Origin: Candidatus Aegiribacteria sp.
GTDB taxonomy: Bacteria; Fermentibacterota; Fermentibacteria; Fermentibacterales; JCC-6
NCBI GenBank assembly: GCA_030600545.1
Contig: JAUVLV010000025.1
Span: forward strand, 1-35,304
Direction: 5' to 3'
Length of the DNA: 35,304 bases
This document shows, piece after piece, positions 7,676 to 14,957 of this stretch; position 1 is the first letter of the stretch; every line of letters starts with the position of its first letter. Below the pieces are notes generated by a model, which searched no databases, was not told the DNA's origin, and saw nothing but the letters and a program-made list of their open reading frames with translations. Position numbers and translations under genes: made by a program.

Positions 7676-9343
7676 TCATCCTTTCAGCGCGGACAGTGTA
7701 ATCTCGAAAGCAGAAGCAGGACGGGAAATACCCCAATTATCAAGAACCTCCGGGTGCAATTCGCCGATTACACCTGAAATTCTGCCATCGATGTTAACAG
7801 CGGCACATCTTCCTGGAATGAACCGATCGTCATCTGTATCCTTAAGTGAAAGTTTCAGTTTTCTGGCATGGCAAACTGAACCGATGATGGAATGAATGTT
7901 TCCAAAATCGGCCTTATTGCCACAGACAAGACAGGTAAGTAATACTTTTGTTCGGCAGTAACCTTCTTCACCGGCGGTGAGAACTTCCCCGGTCTCGAAT
8001 ATTCTATGTGGATACGCGGCATGAGCACTGGTACTTTCCACTTCCAGAAGGCCTGGAAGAAGAGTATTCCTGACCACATCGTATTCCGCTGTCATCGGGT
8101 TCGCTATGCTCACCGGGCTGTTCGGCGTTCGCGTTAGTGCCGTTACCTTTTCCCTGCTTGTCAGAACAGGGCGAAGAATCTCTTCACAGTCCATCCCGAT
8201 AAGAAGAAGCCTTACCGCATCCGCGAGATCTTCTATGGGAGCACACTTCCCCAGAGTGAACTGCTCAGGAAGAAGAGGTTCAAAGGAAGAAAGCCCCATT
8301 GAGATGGCAATATCTTCGATCATGTCAACTGCGTGAATACCATCTCTCCTGTAAGGTGGCAGTACACCTGTTATCCCGGTCTCATCAAGCTTCACAGATG
8401 TATAATCCATCTGCTGAAGCGCTTCCTGAGCTGTTTCAGGAGATATGTCCACACCCAGAAGTTTCCTGATGGAATTCATGGACGCGGTCATCTGGTCACT
8501 GAAAATAACCGGCGATACGACTGTTTTCCCGGGATAGGGTTCAGGATAGTTCACTCGTATGGGAAGGATTTCTGCTCCCCTGTCCTGAAGGTTGCATGCC
8601 AGTATGGTTGCCGAAAGCTGAACCGTATCCCAATCGGTGCCCGTAACCTCGCAGAAAAGCCTGGAATCGCCTGCGCTGACTCTTCCCGTCGTTTGGCTAT
8701 TCAAAACCGGCGGAAACGAAAGGACGTTTCCACCGCTGTCCTCAAGCAGGGGCATCAGATCAGCACCGTCAAGAAGATGGGCATAGGTTCGGCCGGTTTC
8801 TGTCTCATCCAGTATTTCCGAAAGCGTCATTTCCTGATCGAAGCCCAGTGGGACAAAGGAAGTATCTGTAGAAACGGCCCGGTACTTAATGGGAAACTCA
8901 ATTTCATCCAGGAGGTAAAACCCGGCACCGGCAGTTTTTCTGTTCCTTCCGAAGGAGGCGGCCAGTTTCTCCTGAACATCGATCAGCGCATCAAGTTCCC
9001 TCTCATCGGGAGCCCACCCGCATGCGGTGAAGGCCGCGACAAAAGGTCTGATCTTTGCAAGCTCAGTGTCAACGAAAATCTCCATATCCGGCTCAGGCAA
9101 TTCTGCCAGATGTTTCTCAGCCCCGGTATTCCAGCATCTGAGGGCCCTTGCTACGCCCTCAACACACCACAGATCCGGCCTGTTGGTATCGTTGAGTTCT
9201 ATCTTGAGCTTATTCCCCTCCGACGCGTCTATTTCACCCTTAACCAGAGAAAGGAGGTCCGCCAGTTTTTCGTCACCCGGATCTTCGATGCGAGCCATTG
9301 TGAAAAGATCCTGCCTGCTGACTTCTATCTTAGGCATTTTCAT
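7676..9343 (-). CDS. pheT: Phenylalanyl-tRNA synthetase beta subunit, archaeal/eukaryotic type
   Basis: This is the beta chain of the alpha2-beta2 PheRS that charges tRNA-Phe. At 555 residues it matches the archaeal/eukaryotic cytosolic form, not the roughly 800-residue bacterial form: it starts directly with MPKIEVSRQDLFTMA, without the N-terminal EMAP-type tRNA-binding domain, and lacks the C-terminal anticodon-binding domain. The B1-like start has NDTNRPDLWCVEGVARALR, the central B3/B4 editing region has LSFPPVLNSQTTGRV, and B5 has PPYRRDGIHAVDMIEDIAI. The C-terminal catalytic-like domain carries NPMTAEYDVVRNTLLPGLLE. I number from the ATG whose product starts MKMPKIEV; an ATG two codons later is an alternative. 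It overlaps pheS by 14 bases and abuts uvrB with no gap. Confidence 0.95.
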   Translation of the reverse strand: MKMPKIEVSRQDLFTMARIEDPGDEKLADLLSLVKGEIDASEGNKLKIELNDTNRPDLWCVEGVARALRCWNTGAEKHLAELPEPDMEIFVDTELAKIRPFVAAFTACGWAPDERELDALIDVQEKLAASFGRNRKTAGAGFYLLDEIEFPIKYRAVSTDTSFVPLGFDQEMTLSEILDETETGRTYAHLLDGADLMPLLEDSGGNVLSFPPVLNSQTTGRVSAGDSRLFCEVTGTDWDTVQLSATILACNLQDRGAEILPIRVNYPEPYPGKTVVSPVIFSDQMTASMNSIRKLLGVDISPETAQEALQQMDYTSVKLDETGITGVLPPYRRDGIHAVDMIEDIAISMGLSSFEPLLPEQFTLGKCAPIEDLADAVRLLLIGMDCEEILRPVLTSREKVTALTRTPNSPVSIANPMTAEYDVVRNTLLPGLLEVESTSAHAAYPHRIFETGEVLTAGEEGYCRTKVLLTCLVCGNKADFGNIHSIIGSVCHARKLKLSLKDTDDDRFIPGRCAAVNIDGRISGVIGELHPEVLDNWGISRPASAFEITLSALKG

Positions 9344-10901
9344 TCGCCTTTCCTTTTAGAAGGCGATCCGGCAGAACCCTGATTCCCCTCAGCCTTGACA
9401 GGTCAGGAGTTATCAGGTCGCGGATATCCTCAAGTCCCATGGCGAGCATTGCCATTCTGTCCAGACCCAGCCCCCATGCTATCACAGGTACGTCAATACC
9501 GAGAGGCTGGCAGACTTCGGGCCTGAAAAGACCTGCTCCTCCGCCTTCAACCCATCCCAGAACCGGATGCTTGATATGCATCTCAACTGAAGGCTCAGTA
9601 AAGGGAAAATATCCCGGGAGGAATTTGTAATCGGATGCCCCTGCTATTTCTTCAGCAAAAAGTTTGAGAAGACCGAGAAGATGCCTCATATTAATATGTT
9701 CACCAAGAACTATACCCTCCACCTGAAAGAAATCCGGAAGGTGGGTGGAATCAACCTGATCGTACCGGAAACATCTCGCGATACCGAAATACTTTCCAGG
9801 AATCTTTGGATTCGAAGCCATTGCCCTTGCCGACAGCGCAGTTCCCTGCGATCTGAGAATGGCCTGAAGGGATTGTTCACGGCTGAAACTGTAACCCCAG
9901 CCCCTTCCACCGGTATTACCACCATTCTCATGAACTTCAGCAACTCTTTTCTCCAGCTCCCTTTCGGGAGGAGGAACTTCGATGCCCTCATTCAGATAAT
10001 AGACATCGTGGATATCCCTTGCGGGATGAACCTGGGGCATGAAAAGGGCGTCATTATTCCAGAATTCGTTCTCAGCCAGAGAGCCTCTCATTTCAGTGAA
10101 GCCAAGGGCCATGAACCGTTTTCTGACCGTATCAAGAAATTGCCTGTAGGGATGCAGCCTTCCGGTGTGTATCTGCGAGGGGGGAATATCCAGCTGATAC
10201 CTTCTGAATTTCGCGTTCTTCCAGGATCCGTCCGCCAGTATCTCGGGAGTCATGACCCCAATTGTAACGTTCTCCTGCGCCTCTCTGAGAGCTTTCCGTC
10301 CCTCCTCCATAATATCTATTATCCTGGTTACAACTACGTTCACCGCAAACTCCGCTCTGCTCTTACCTCTTTGAGGGCTCCTTTCGCGGAGAATAGAAAC
10401 CACGTCCGCCGGCAACCGCTCCATCTTCAGTTCGTTACCTGCTGAAAGAGGTTCGTAAACAAGATCCCAGATTTTCTGGAACACCGTTTCTTCAGGTTCT
10501 CCGATCAGATGAATCCCATCAGCATCCTTTTTCAGAATACCGGTTTTCATCAGTGATCCGAATGCGCTGCCCCAGCGTCCACTGTCAAAAATGGTGTTCT
10601 TCTGTATTTCCTGCAGGGATACTGCACCTCCGGCGATTTCCCGCAGCATCGCCAGTTCGGGCGAAACACCGGCCTTTAAGTTACTGATACCCATTGGTCC
10701 AAGCTCAACGAATTCTTCCTCATCCCTTGATATCTCTCTGATAAGTTCTCTGGATAGAAGCCATTCGGCTGCCCTTCTGTAAGAACCCTCATCGGGGAGA
10801 GCACTTCTTTCGATTATTTCTGCATCGGATGATTCCCCGTTTTCCGCGAGGTAGGCAAGCAGTTTCTCCTCCAGCGGATGCAGATCTCTTTCCTCAGTCA
10901 C
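9330..10901 (-). CDS. pheS: Phenylalanyl-tRNA synthetase alpha subunit, archaeal/eukaryotic type
   Basis: This is the catalytic alpha chain of PheRS. Its 523 residues fit the archaeal/eukaryotic type (about 500) and not the bacterial type (about 340). The N-terminal 180 residues look like the winged-helix repeats of that type (LLAYLAENGESSDAEIIE, and an AGGAVSLQEIQK repeat). The class II catalytic core follows: HTGRLHPYRQFLDTVRKRF, motif 2 region with FWNNDALFMPQVHPARDIHD, SRASNPKIPGKYFGIARCFRYD-like segment (here MASNPKIPGKYFGIARCFR), and motif 3 GLGLDRMAMLAMGLEDIRD. The start is GTG at 10899-10901 with AAGGGA six bases upstream; the overlapping ATG two bases earlier would stop after three codons. 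It follows the caspase-like gene by 11 bases and overlaps pheT, so it is within one transcription unit. Confidence 0.95.
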   Translation of the reverse strand: MTEERDLHPLEEKLLAYLAENGESSDAEIIERSALPDEGSYRRAAEWLLSRELIREISRDEEEFVELGPMGISNLKAGVSPELAMLREIAGGAVSLQEIQKNTIFDSGRWGSAFGSLMKTGILKKDADGIHLIGEPEETVFQKIWDLVYEPLSAGNELKMERLPADVVSILRERSPQRGKSRAEFAVNVVVTRIIDIMEEGRKALREAQENVTIGVMTPEILADGSWKNAKFRRYQLDIPPSQIHTGRLHPYRQFLDTVRKRFMALGFTEMRGSLAENEFWNNDALFMPQVHPARDIHDVYYLNEGIEVPPPERELEKRVAEVHENGGNTGGRGWGYSFSREQSLQAILRSQGTALSARAMASNPKIPGKYFGIARCFRYDQVDSTHLPDFFQVEGIVLGEHINMRHLLGLLKLFAEEIAGASDYKFLPGYFPFTEPSVEMHIKHPVLGWVEGGGAGLFRPEVCQPLGIDVPVIAWGLGLDRMAMLAMGLEDIRDLITPDLSRLRGIRVLPDRLLKGKANENA

Positions 10902-10912
10902 TCATTTCCCTT

Positions 10913-13264
10913 CTACCGGATCTTCCACAGTTCAATATCCTCATTGATAAGGAACATGCCCTGCTGTGGCCTTGGTACAGCATTGTCACCCTTAAGAACC
11001 GCGCCACACTCAGGACAGACGTAAGTATTTTCGGTAAGCTCAGCGTCACATTCTGGACATATCATCTGCAATTTTTCATCAATGTATGTCATAAGCTCCA
11101 GCGCGGAAACATAACCGTTTTCGTTGCTGTCTGCATCTCCTCTGGAACCCTGCAGAAGAATCGGAGTAAGAATTCGCTCGCTTACACTCAGATCCTCCCT
11201 GGCGGCAGTTAAAATAAGAACGTTGCTTCCTTCAGAAAAATCGTTAACAAAACCACCTGAATGACATGCGTCAAGGAACAGGAACACCGGTGATACCGCA
11301 AGGGAATCCAGCAGAGACGCTATCCTGTCATCCGATATATCATCATCGTACAAGCAAATTGACTCGTTTGCTGAATCAGGTTCTTCATCCCCTCCCGAAC
11401 CTGGATACGACTGATCGCCATGACCGCTGTAGAAAATAATAACTTTATCCTCGGGTCCAGCGGCATTCAGCAGAGCCGATATTCCGCTTACGAACTCCTC
11501 CGCGGTTGCCATCGCGTCTACCAGCAGTATGGCATGATCAGCTGGAACCCCCTGGTTTTCAATGAGGAAGTTGTACACTTCTACGGCATCCATACTTGCT
11601 CTGTTAAGAACATCGGCTGTAGAGGAGTAACCGCTGATCCCTGCGGATATTGCCCATATCTCCGACTCAGGTGATGGTTCCGCCAGTGCTGTCCTCTCAA
11701 TTTTGTTAACTTCAAGAACGAAAGGTGTCTGCCCGCTCCTTTCGTAGAGATAGACAGTTATCCCGTATTCGGCGCTGTCTTCAGTGTACACTTCTACAGC
11801 CTCATCACCTGCGGCATCAAAATTGCTCATTGATCCCTCCGCGACCAGATCGAAATCAGGGCCGGTAACAAAGAGGTCGAGATCAACGTTCCTGTCCTCA
11901 CCGGAGAGTTCTATATCCAGAATGGTCTCCGATTCCGCCCTGACCGTGAAGAACTTTACAGGTGAATCCTCACTTATCACTCCTCTGTATGCCCCCTTGA
12001 TTTCCATATCATCAGCCCGGGCTATCCGGACAGTAGCCTGGCTCAACGTCTCAATATCTTCGAAGTAGGGATCTATCCATACGGTATCTCCCGCAGATAC
12101 GTACAACAGGAATTCCTCATTCCCTCTTGCAGATGATAACGTGAGAACCGGCTCACCGGCTTCTCTGAACACTCTTACATCTCCGTCACGGGTTTTCTCG
12201 AACTTCACACTTATCATGAACAAACCTCCATGATCCGGGGCGAAACCAACAGGCAGGCTGAATTCGGAGTCAACATTCATAACTTCTTTGACTGGTATAA
12301 GGTTCGAGAGAGAACCCGGATCTCTTGTGTACATTTCGTAAGAAACGCTTTCATTCTCTCCCGGATCGAAAAGAATCACATCCGCAACAGTAACATTCCC
12401 GGCCGGTTCAAGCATGAGTGTCTCAATTGAAGAATAGGACTGGGAACCCATAAGGTACTCACCTGATGCGTCCGAGAGAATGAGATCGATATCGGCTCCG
12501 GGAGACAGTATTGCAAGGTTAAGGAAAAAACTGGATTCGTGCTCAGGTATAAGGTATCGATGGATCTCTCCCGGAGTAATCGATTCTGTCATACCTGAAA
12601 GATCGAACTCAGGGAACTGCCCTGAAGGCTCTATCGACAACCTGTACTTCCCTGAGCCGCTTTTTCCGTATCTGCTTACAACGGCAGTCACGACTTCTCC
12701 CGGAAGAACCGAAACGGTAACGGTTTCAAACCCTTCAAGTGACATACTGCTGCCCCAGGAACTCATGTTTGTGCCGTACACTTCAAGATCAAGATCGGTT
12801 CCTCCAGTACCATCTAGCCTGAATGTCCATCTGCCCCGGTCGTCGGGACTGAAAGTGAATGTTTCCGCCATTACGTTCCTGCCGAGAGCACTCTCAGCGT
12901 CTCTACCGGGAAACAACTCCGATGGATGTACTTCCGCAACAGTAAGCACAGCGGAATCTGAGTGATATTCGGAGTTACACTCAAGATGAACGTAGAACCA
13001 GTAATCGGCGAAAGCTGACAGTATCATATCGCTGCCGGATTCGGACTGGCAAAGAATACCACCGTTTTCATTAAAGGCCTTCAGTTGCATTCCATCCGGC
13101 ACAGATACTCGCAGACAAACGTAATCATCTTCCAGAATACGCACCCATCCTTCTCCCGAAGAAACATCAACGATCGCCTGCTGGCCTGCGGATATTGTTT
13201 CTATTTCCGTGGAACCTGGAAGCACAACAGACAGAATTAATGATGAAAGCAGAATTGACAGCAT
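10913..13264 (-). CDS. Secreted caspase-like (peptidase C14) protease with EF-hand loop and zinc ribbon
   Basis: The protein of about 783 residues has a signal peptide (MLSILLSSLILSVVLP), roughly 500 residues of repeated beta-rich modules resembling pre-peptidase C-terminal (PPC-like) domains (for example GTGGTDLDLEVYGTNMSS and GEDRNVDLDLFVTGPDF), then a caspase-family domain (about 535-715). The catalytic dyad is visible: His615 in FYSGHGDQ and Cys667 in LFLDACHSGG. A 12-residue EF-hand-type loop (DSNENGYVSALE, about 712-723) follows, then a short zinc ribbon with two CPEC pairs (about 736-753). Metacaspase-type enzymes cut after Arg/Lys and many need calcium; specificity here is unknown. 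I use the ATG at 13262-13264, which has AGGAG five bases upstream and yields the signal peptide; the longer reading from 13327 starts inside a repeat. It precedes pheS by 11 bases. Confidence 0.85.
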   Translation of the reverse strand: MLSILLSSLILSVVLPGSTEIETISAGQQAIVDVSSGEGWVRILEDDYVCLRVSVPDGMQLKAFNENGGILCQSESGSDMILSAFADYWFYVHLECNSEYHSDSAVLTVAEVHPSELFPGRDAESALGRNVMAETFTFSPDDRGRWTFRLDGTGGTDLDLEVYGTNMSSWGSSMSLEGFETVTVSVLPGEVVTAVVSRYGKSGSGKYRLSIEPSGQFPEFDLSGMTESITPGEIHRYLIPEHESSFFLNLAILSPGADIDLILSDASGEYLMGSQSYSSIETLMLEPAGNVTVADVILFDPGENESVSYEMYTRDPGSLSNLIPVKEVMNVDSEFSLPVGFAPDHGGLFMISVKFEKTRDGDVRVFREAGEPVLTLSSARGNEEFLLYVSAGDTVWIDPYFEDIETLSQATVRIARADDMEIKGAYRGVISEDSPVKFFTVRAESETILDIELSGEDRNVDLDLFVTGPDFDLVAEGSMSNFDAAGDEAVEVYTEDSAEYGITVYLYERSGQTPFVLEVNKIERTALAEPSPESEIWAISAGISGYSSTADVLNRASMDAVEVYNFLIENQGVPADHAILLVDAMATAEEFVSGISALLNAAGPEDKVIIFYSGHGDQSYPGSGGDEEPDSANESICLYDDDISDDRIASLLDSLAVSPVFLFLDACHSGGFVNDFSEGSNVLILTAAREDLSVSERILTPILLQGSRGDADSNENGYVSALELMTYIDEKLQMICPECDAELTENTYVCPECGAVLKGDNAVPRPQQGMFLINEDIELWKIR

Positions 13265-13278
13265 AAATGCTCCTATCT

Positions 13279-13308
13279 GTTTGGGGTAGTGTTTGGGGTG
13301 TTTGGGGT
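13279..13308. repeat. Three copies of GTTTGGGGT beside the inverted repeat
   Basis: The nine-base unit GTTTGGGGT occurs at 13279-13287, 13291-13299 and 13300-13308; the second and third copies touch and the third runs into the left arm of the large inverted repeat. It lies between the caspase-like gene's ribosome site and the hairpin. The repeat is directly visible; its role (end of a mobile repeat, or a protein-binding array) is not known. Confidence 0.7.
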
Positions 13309-13382
13309 CAGACTTAACTTGCGGCACTTACTCTAATAACATCCTAATAATTATGTAAGTGCCGCAAGTTAAGTCCGACCCC
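13304..13382. repeat. REP/MITE-like palindrome with 28-base arms
   Basis: The left arm (13304-13331, starting GGGGTCAGACTTAACTTGCG) and right arm (13355-13382) are inverted copies with one mismatch in 28 bases, around a 23-base A/T-rich loop. Very similar GGGGTCAGACTTAA-type ends are known to me from dispersed palindromes linked to REP-associated (Y1/IS200-like) transposases; no transposase is present here. It fills the gap between the unknown 232-residue gene and the caspase-like gene, supplies the stop codon of the former, and on RNA would form a strong hairpin that may terminate transcription or protect the 3' end, although no T-run follows on the minus strand. Confidence 0.75.
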
Positions 13383-14067
13383 TTATAACCTTTTCCGCAA
13401 AGGATCGGAAATCGGGTTCAGAAGTGGATAGATTCTCGGTTTCCCTGAGCCGGATGGCAAGGTCCCAACAGGATAGTAGAACGTATCCGAAGAGCTTGTT
13501 GTCGAGTATCATTACTGACGGAACGATCTGTCCAGCATATCCCAGGCGAAGCAAGAATCTGTTTTCAGGTATGTGCTGGGGTGGCCAGACGGCAAAGGAA
13601 ACATTGAGGCATGGATCGGTTGAGTTCTCGGTTCTCAACAGTGTTTTGAGAAGTTCGAAGTCCCCACCGAGATGATGTACGGCGGATCTGATCTCGTGAC
13701 GGGTTCTAATGGAGTTCCGCGCCGGAGAGGGAAATGATGTTGAGAACACGGCGGGTTCATCCCTTGGATATCCAAGCTCCAGAAGCGCTGAAGCCTCCGA
13801 AAGACATGCTCCGAAACAGCTGTAAGCTATATCAGGTGGCAGGTAAATGGAAGTTTCCGTAGTACCGGAAAGAAGGTTCATCTGCCTTGACAGCTCTTCA
13901 ACTCTTCCGCTGGAAGGGCTCCTTGATATTTCATTTACATGGGTACGAAGTGTATTGAATCCCTGCATCCATACTTCAGATGTTCTTCCGCCACTCCAGA
14001 TGGCTGTGTAGTAAAGAAGTCTGGAAATATCGGATGGAGTCAGGAAACTGGATGGAAAGAGCTGCAT
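13369..14067 (-). CDS. Uncharacterised 232-residue protein downstream of the Xer recombinase
   Basis: I recognise no family. The sequence is soluble-looking, without signal peptide or membrane helix, with short aromatic and Cys-containing blocks (DIAYSCFGACLSEASALLELGY, about residues 80-100; NVSFAVWPPQHIPENRF, about 154-170; VLLSCWDLAIRLRE, about 196-209). The ATG has GGGAG five bases upstream, so translation initiates independently even though the gene overlaps the recombinase gene by 28 bases. The last four codons (Arg-Gly-Arg-Thr, then TAA) lie largely in the right arm of the REP-like inverted repeat, so insertion of that repeat may have replaced the original C-terminus. Codon use and coding continuity look like those of its neighbours. 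It is the last gene of the LysM-led unit. Confidence 0.65.
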   Translation of the reverse strand: MQLFPSSFLTPSDISRLLYYTAIWSGGRTSEVWMQGFNTLRTHVNEISRSPSSGRVEELSRQMNLLSGTTETSIYLPPDIAYSCFGACLSEASALLELGYPRDEPAVFSTSFPSPARNSIRTRHEIRSAVHHLGGDFELLKTLLRTENSTDPCLNVSFAVWPPQHIPENRFLLRLGYAGQIVPSVMILDNKLFGYVLLSCWDLAIRLRETENLSTSEPDFRSFAEKVIRGRT

Positions 14068-14957
14068 AAATCTCCCGATCTTGGATGATATCTGTCAACG
14101 ATTCCCCGCAGATAGGTTTTATCTACGTCGGTGTAAATTTCAGTGGTCTTGATGTCAGCATGTCCCAGCAGTTCCTGTACAACCCTCAGGTCAGCACCTC
14201 CCTGGAGCAGATGCGTTGCAAATGAATGCCTCAGTGTATGAGGATGGATAGCTTTATTAATACATGCCATTTTCGTAGATTCCCTTACGATATTCCATAC
14301 GGTCATCCTGGATAGAGGATTTCCCCGGTACGTGAGGAACAGAACCGGAGTGGATTTCCCACGCACCAGCCGGGGTCTCACCGTATCTATATACAGCGAA
14401 AGCCATCTGACTGCGGCTCTGCCTATTGGAACTATCCTTTCTTTGGAACCCTTTCCCACGGGTCTTACAAGAGCCTCCTCCAGATGAATGCGGGAAACGG
14501 TTATCCCGGTAAGTTCACTTTCCCTCAGACCGGCGCCGTAGGCAAGTTCAAGCAGAGCACGATTCCTTGTTGAAAGCAGGGAATCGCCTTCCCACACCTC
14601 TATGAGCGCTGCAACAGTCTCCACGCTAACCGCATGGGGAAGCCGCAGTGATTGCTTCGGTGAATGAATAAGCTCGGCTGGATTATCATTCCTCAGCTCC
14701 GATGACTGCATGTATCTGAAAAAACCTCTGATGGTGGATAATTTTCTCCTGATGCTGACAGGTGAAAAACCTGAGGACGAAAGGAAATTCATGTACTCCG
14801 CAATGTCCGCGACAACCGCTTCAGGAAGTGTACATCTGTTTTCGATCAGCCAGTTGTTAAAATGTTTCAGGTCATCACTGTAAGCGGAAATAGTTCTGAT
14901 TGCCAGTTTCTTTTCAAGAGCTGAATACTCCAGGTAAGAATCCAGAGTTTTATCCAT
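14040..14957 (-). CDS. Tyrosine recombinase, XerC/XerD family
   Basis: This 305-residue protein has the two-domain Xer layout: an N-terminal SAM-like core-binding domain (about residues 1-90, YLEYSALEKKLAIRTISAYSDDL reduced to its start) and a catalytic domain. Catalytic residues are all present: Arg145 (GAGLRESE), Lys172 (GKGSKER), His240 and Arg243 (HPHTLRHSFATHLL), His266 (LLGHADI) and Tyr275 (TEIYTDVD). Length, spacing and the HTLRHSFATHLLQGGADLR block are those of XerC/XerD, which resolve chromosome dimers at dif, so it is likely a housekeeping recombinase and not a phage integrase. The C-terminus extends about a dozen residues past the usual HPR end. It overlaps the upstream gene by 8 bases and the downstream gene by 28. 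I cannot say whether it is XerC or XerD. Confidence 0.92.
   Translation of the reverse strand: MDKTLDSYLEYSALEKKLAIRTISAYSDDLKHFNNWLIENRCTLPEAVVADIAEYMNFLSSSGFSPVSIRRKLSTIRGFFRYMQSSELRNDNPAELIHSPKQSLRLPHAVSVETVAALIEVWEGDSLLSTRNRALLELAYGAGLRESELTGITVSRIHLEEALVRPVGKGSKERIVPIGRAAVRWLSLYIDTVRPRLVRGKSTPVLFLTYRGNPLSRMTVWNIVRESTKMACINKAIHPHTLRHSFATHLLQGGADLRVVQELLGHADIKTTEIYTDVDKTYLRGIVDRYHPRSGDLCSSFHPVS

Noticed and set aside
8333-9382. Long open frame on the plus strand (about 349 codons) opposite pheT
   Set aside because: It is the antisense shadow of pheT, lacks a ribosome site and family features, and its translation has the irregular composition of a shadow frame.
9681-10445. Open frame of about 254 codons on the plus strand opposite pheS
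   Set aside because: The well-supported pheS motifs are encoded on the opposite strand over this whole stretch.
13265-13327. Start of the caspase-like protein at 13327
   Set aside because: That start lies within the inverted repeat, has no ribosome site, and would put a hydrophilic stretch ahead of the signal peptide.
14040-14957. Xer recombinase as an integrase of a mobile element
   Set aside because: Length, motif spacing and operon setting are those of housekeeping XerC/XerD, and no element boundaries or phage genes are visible.
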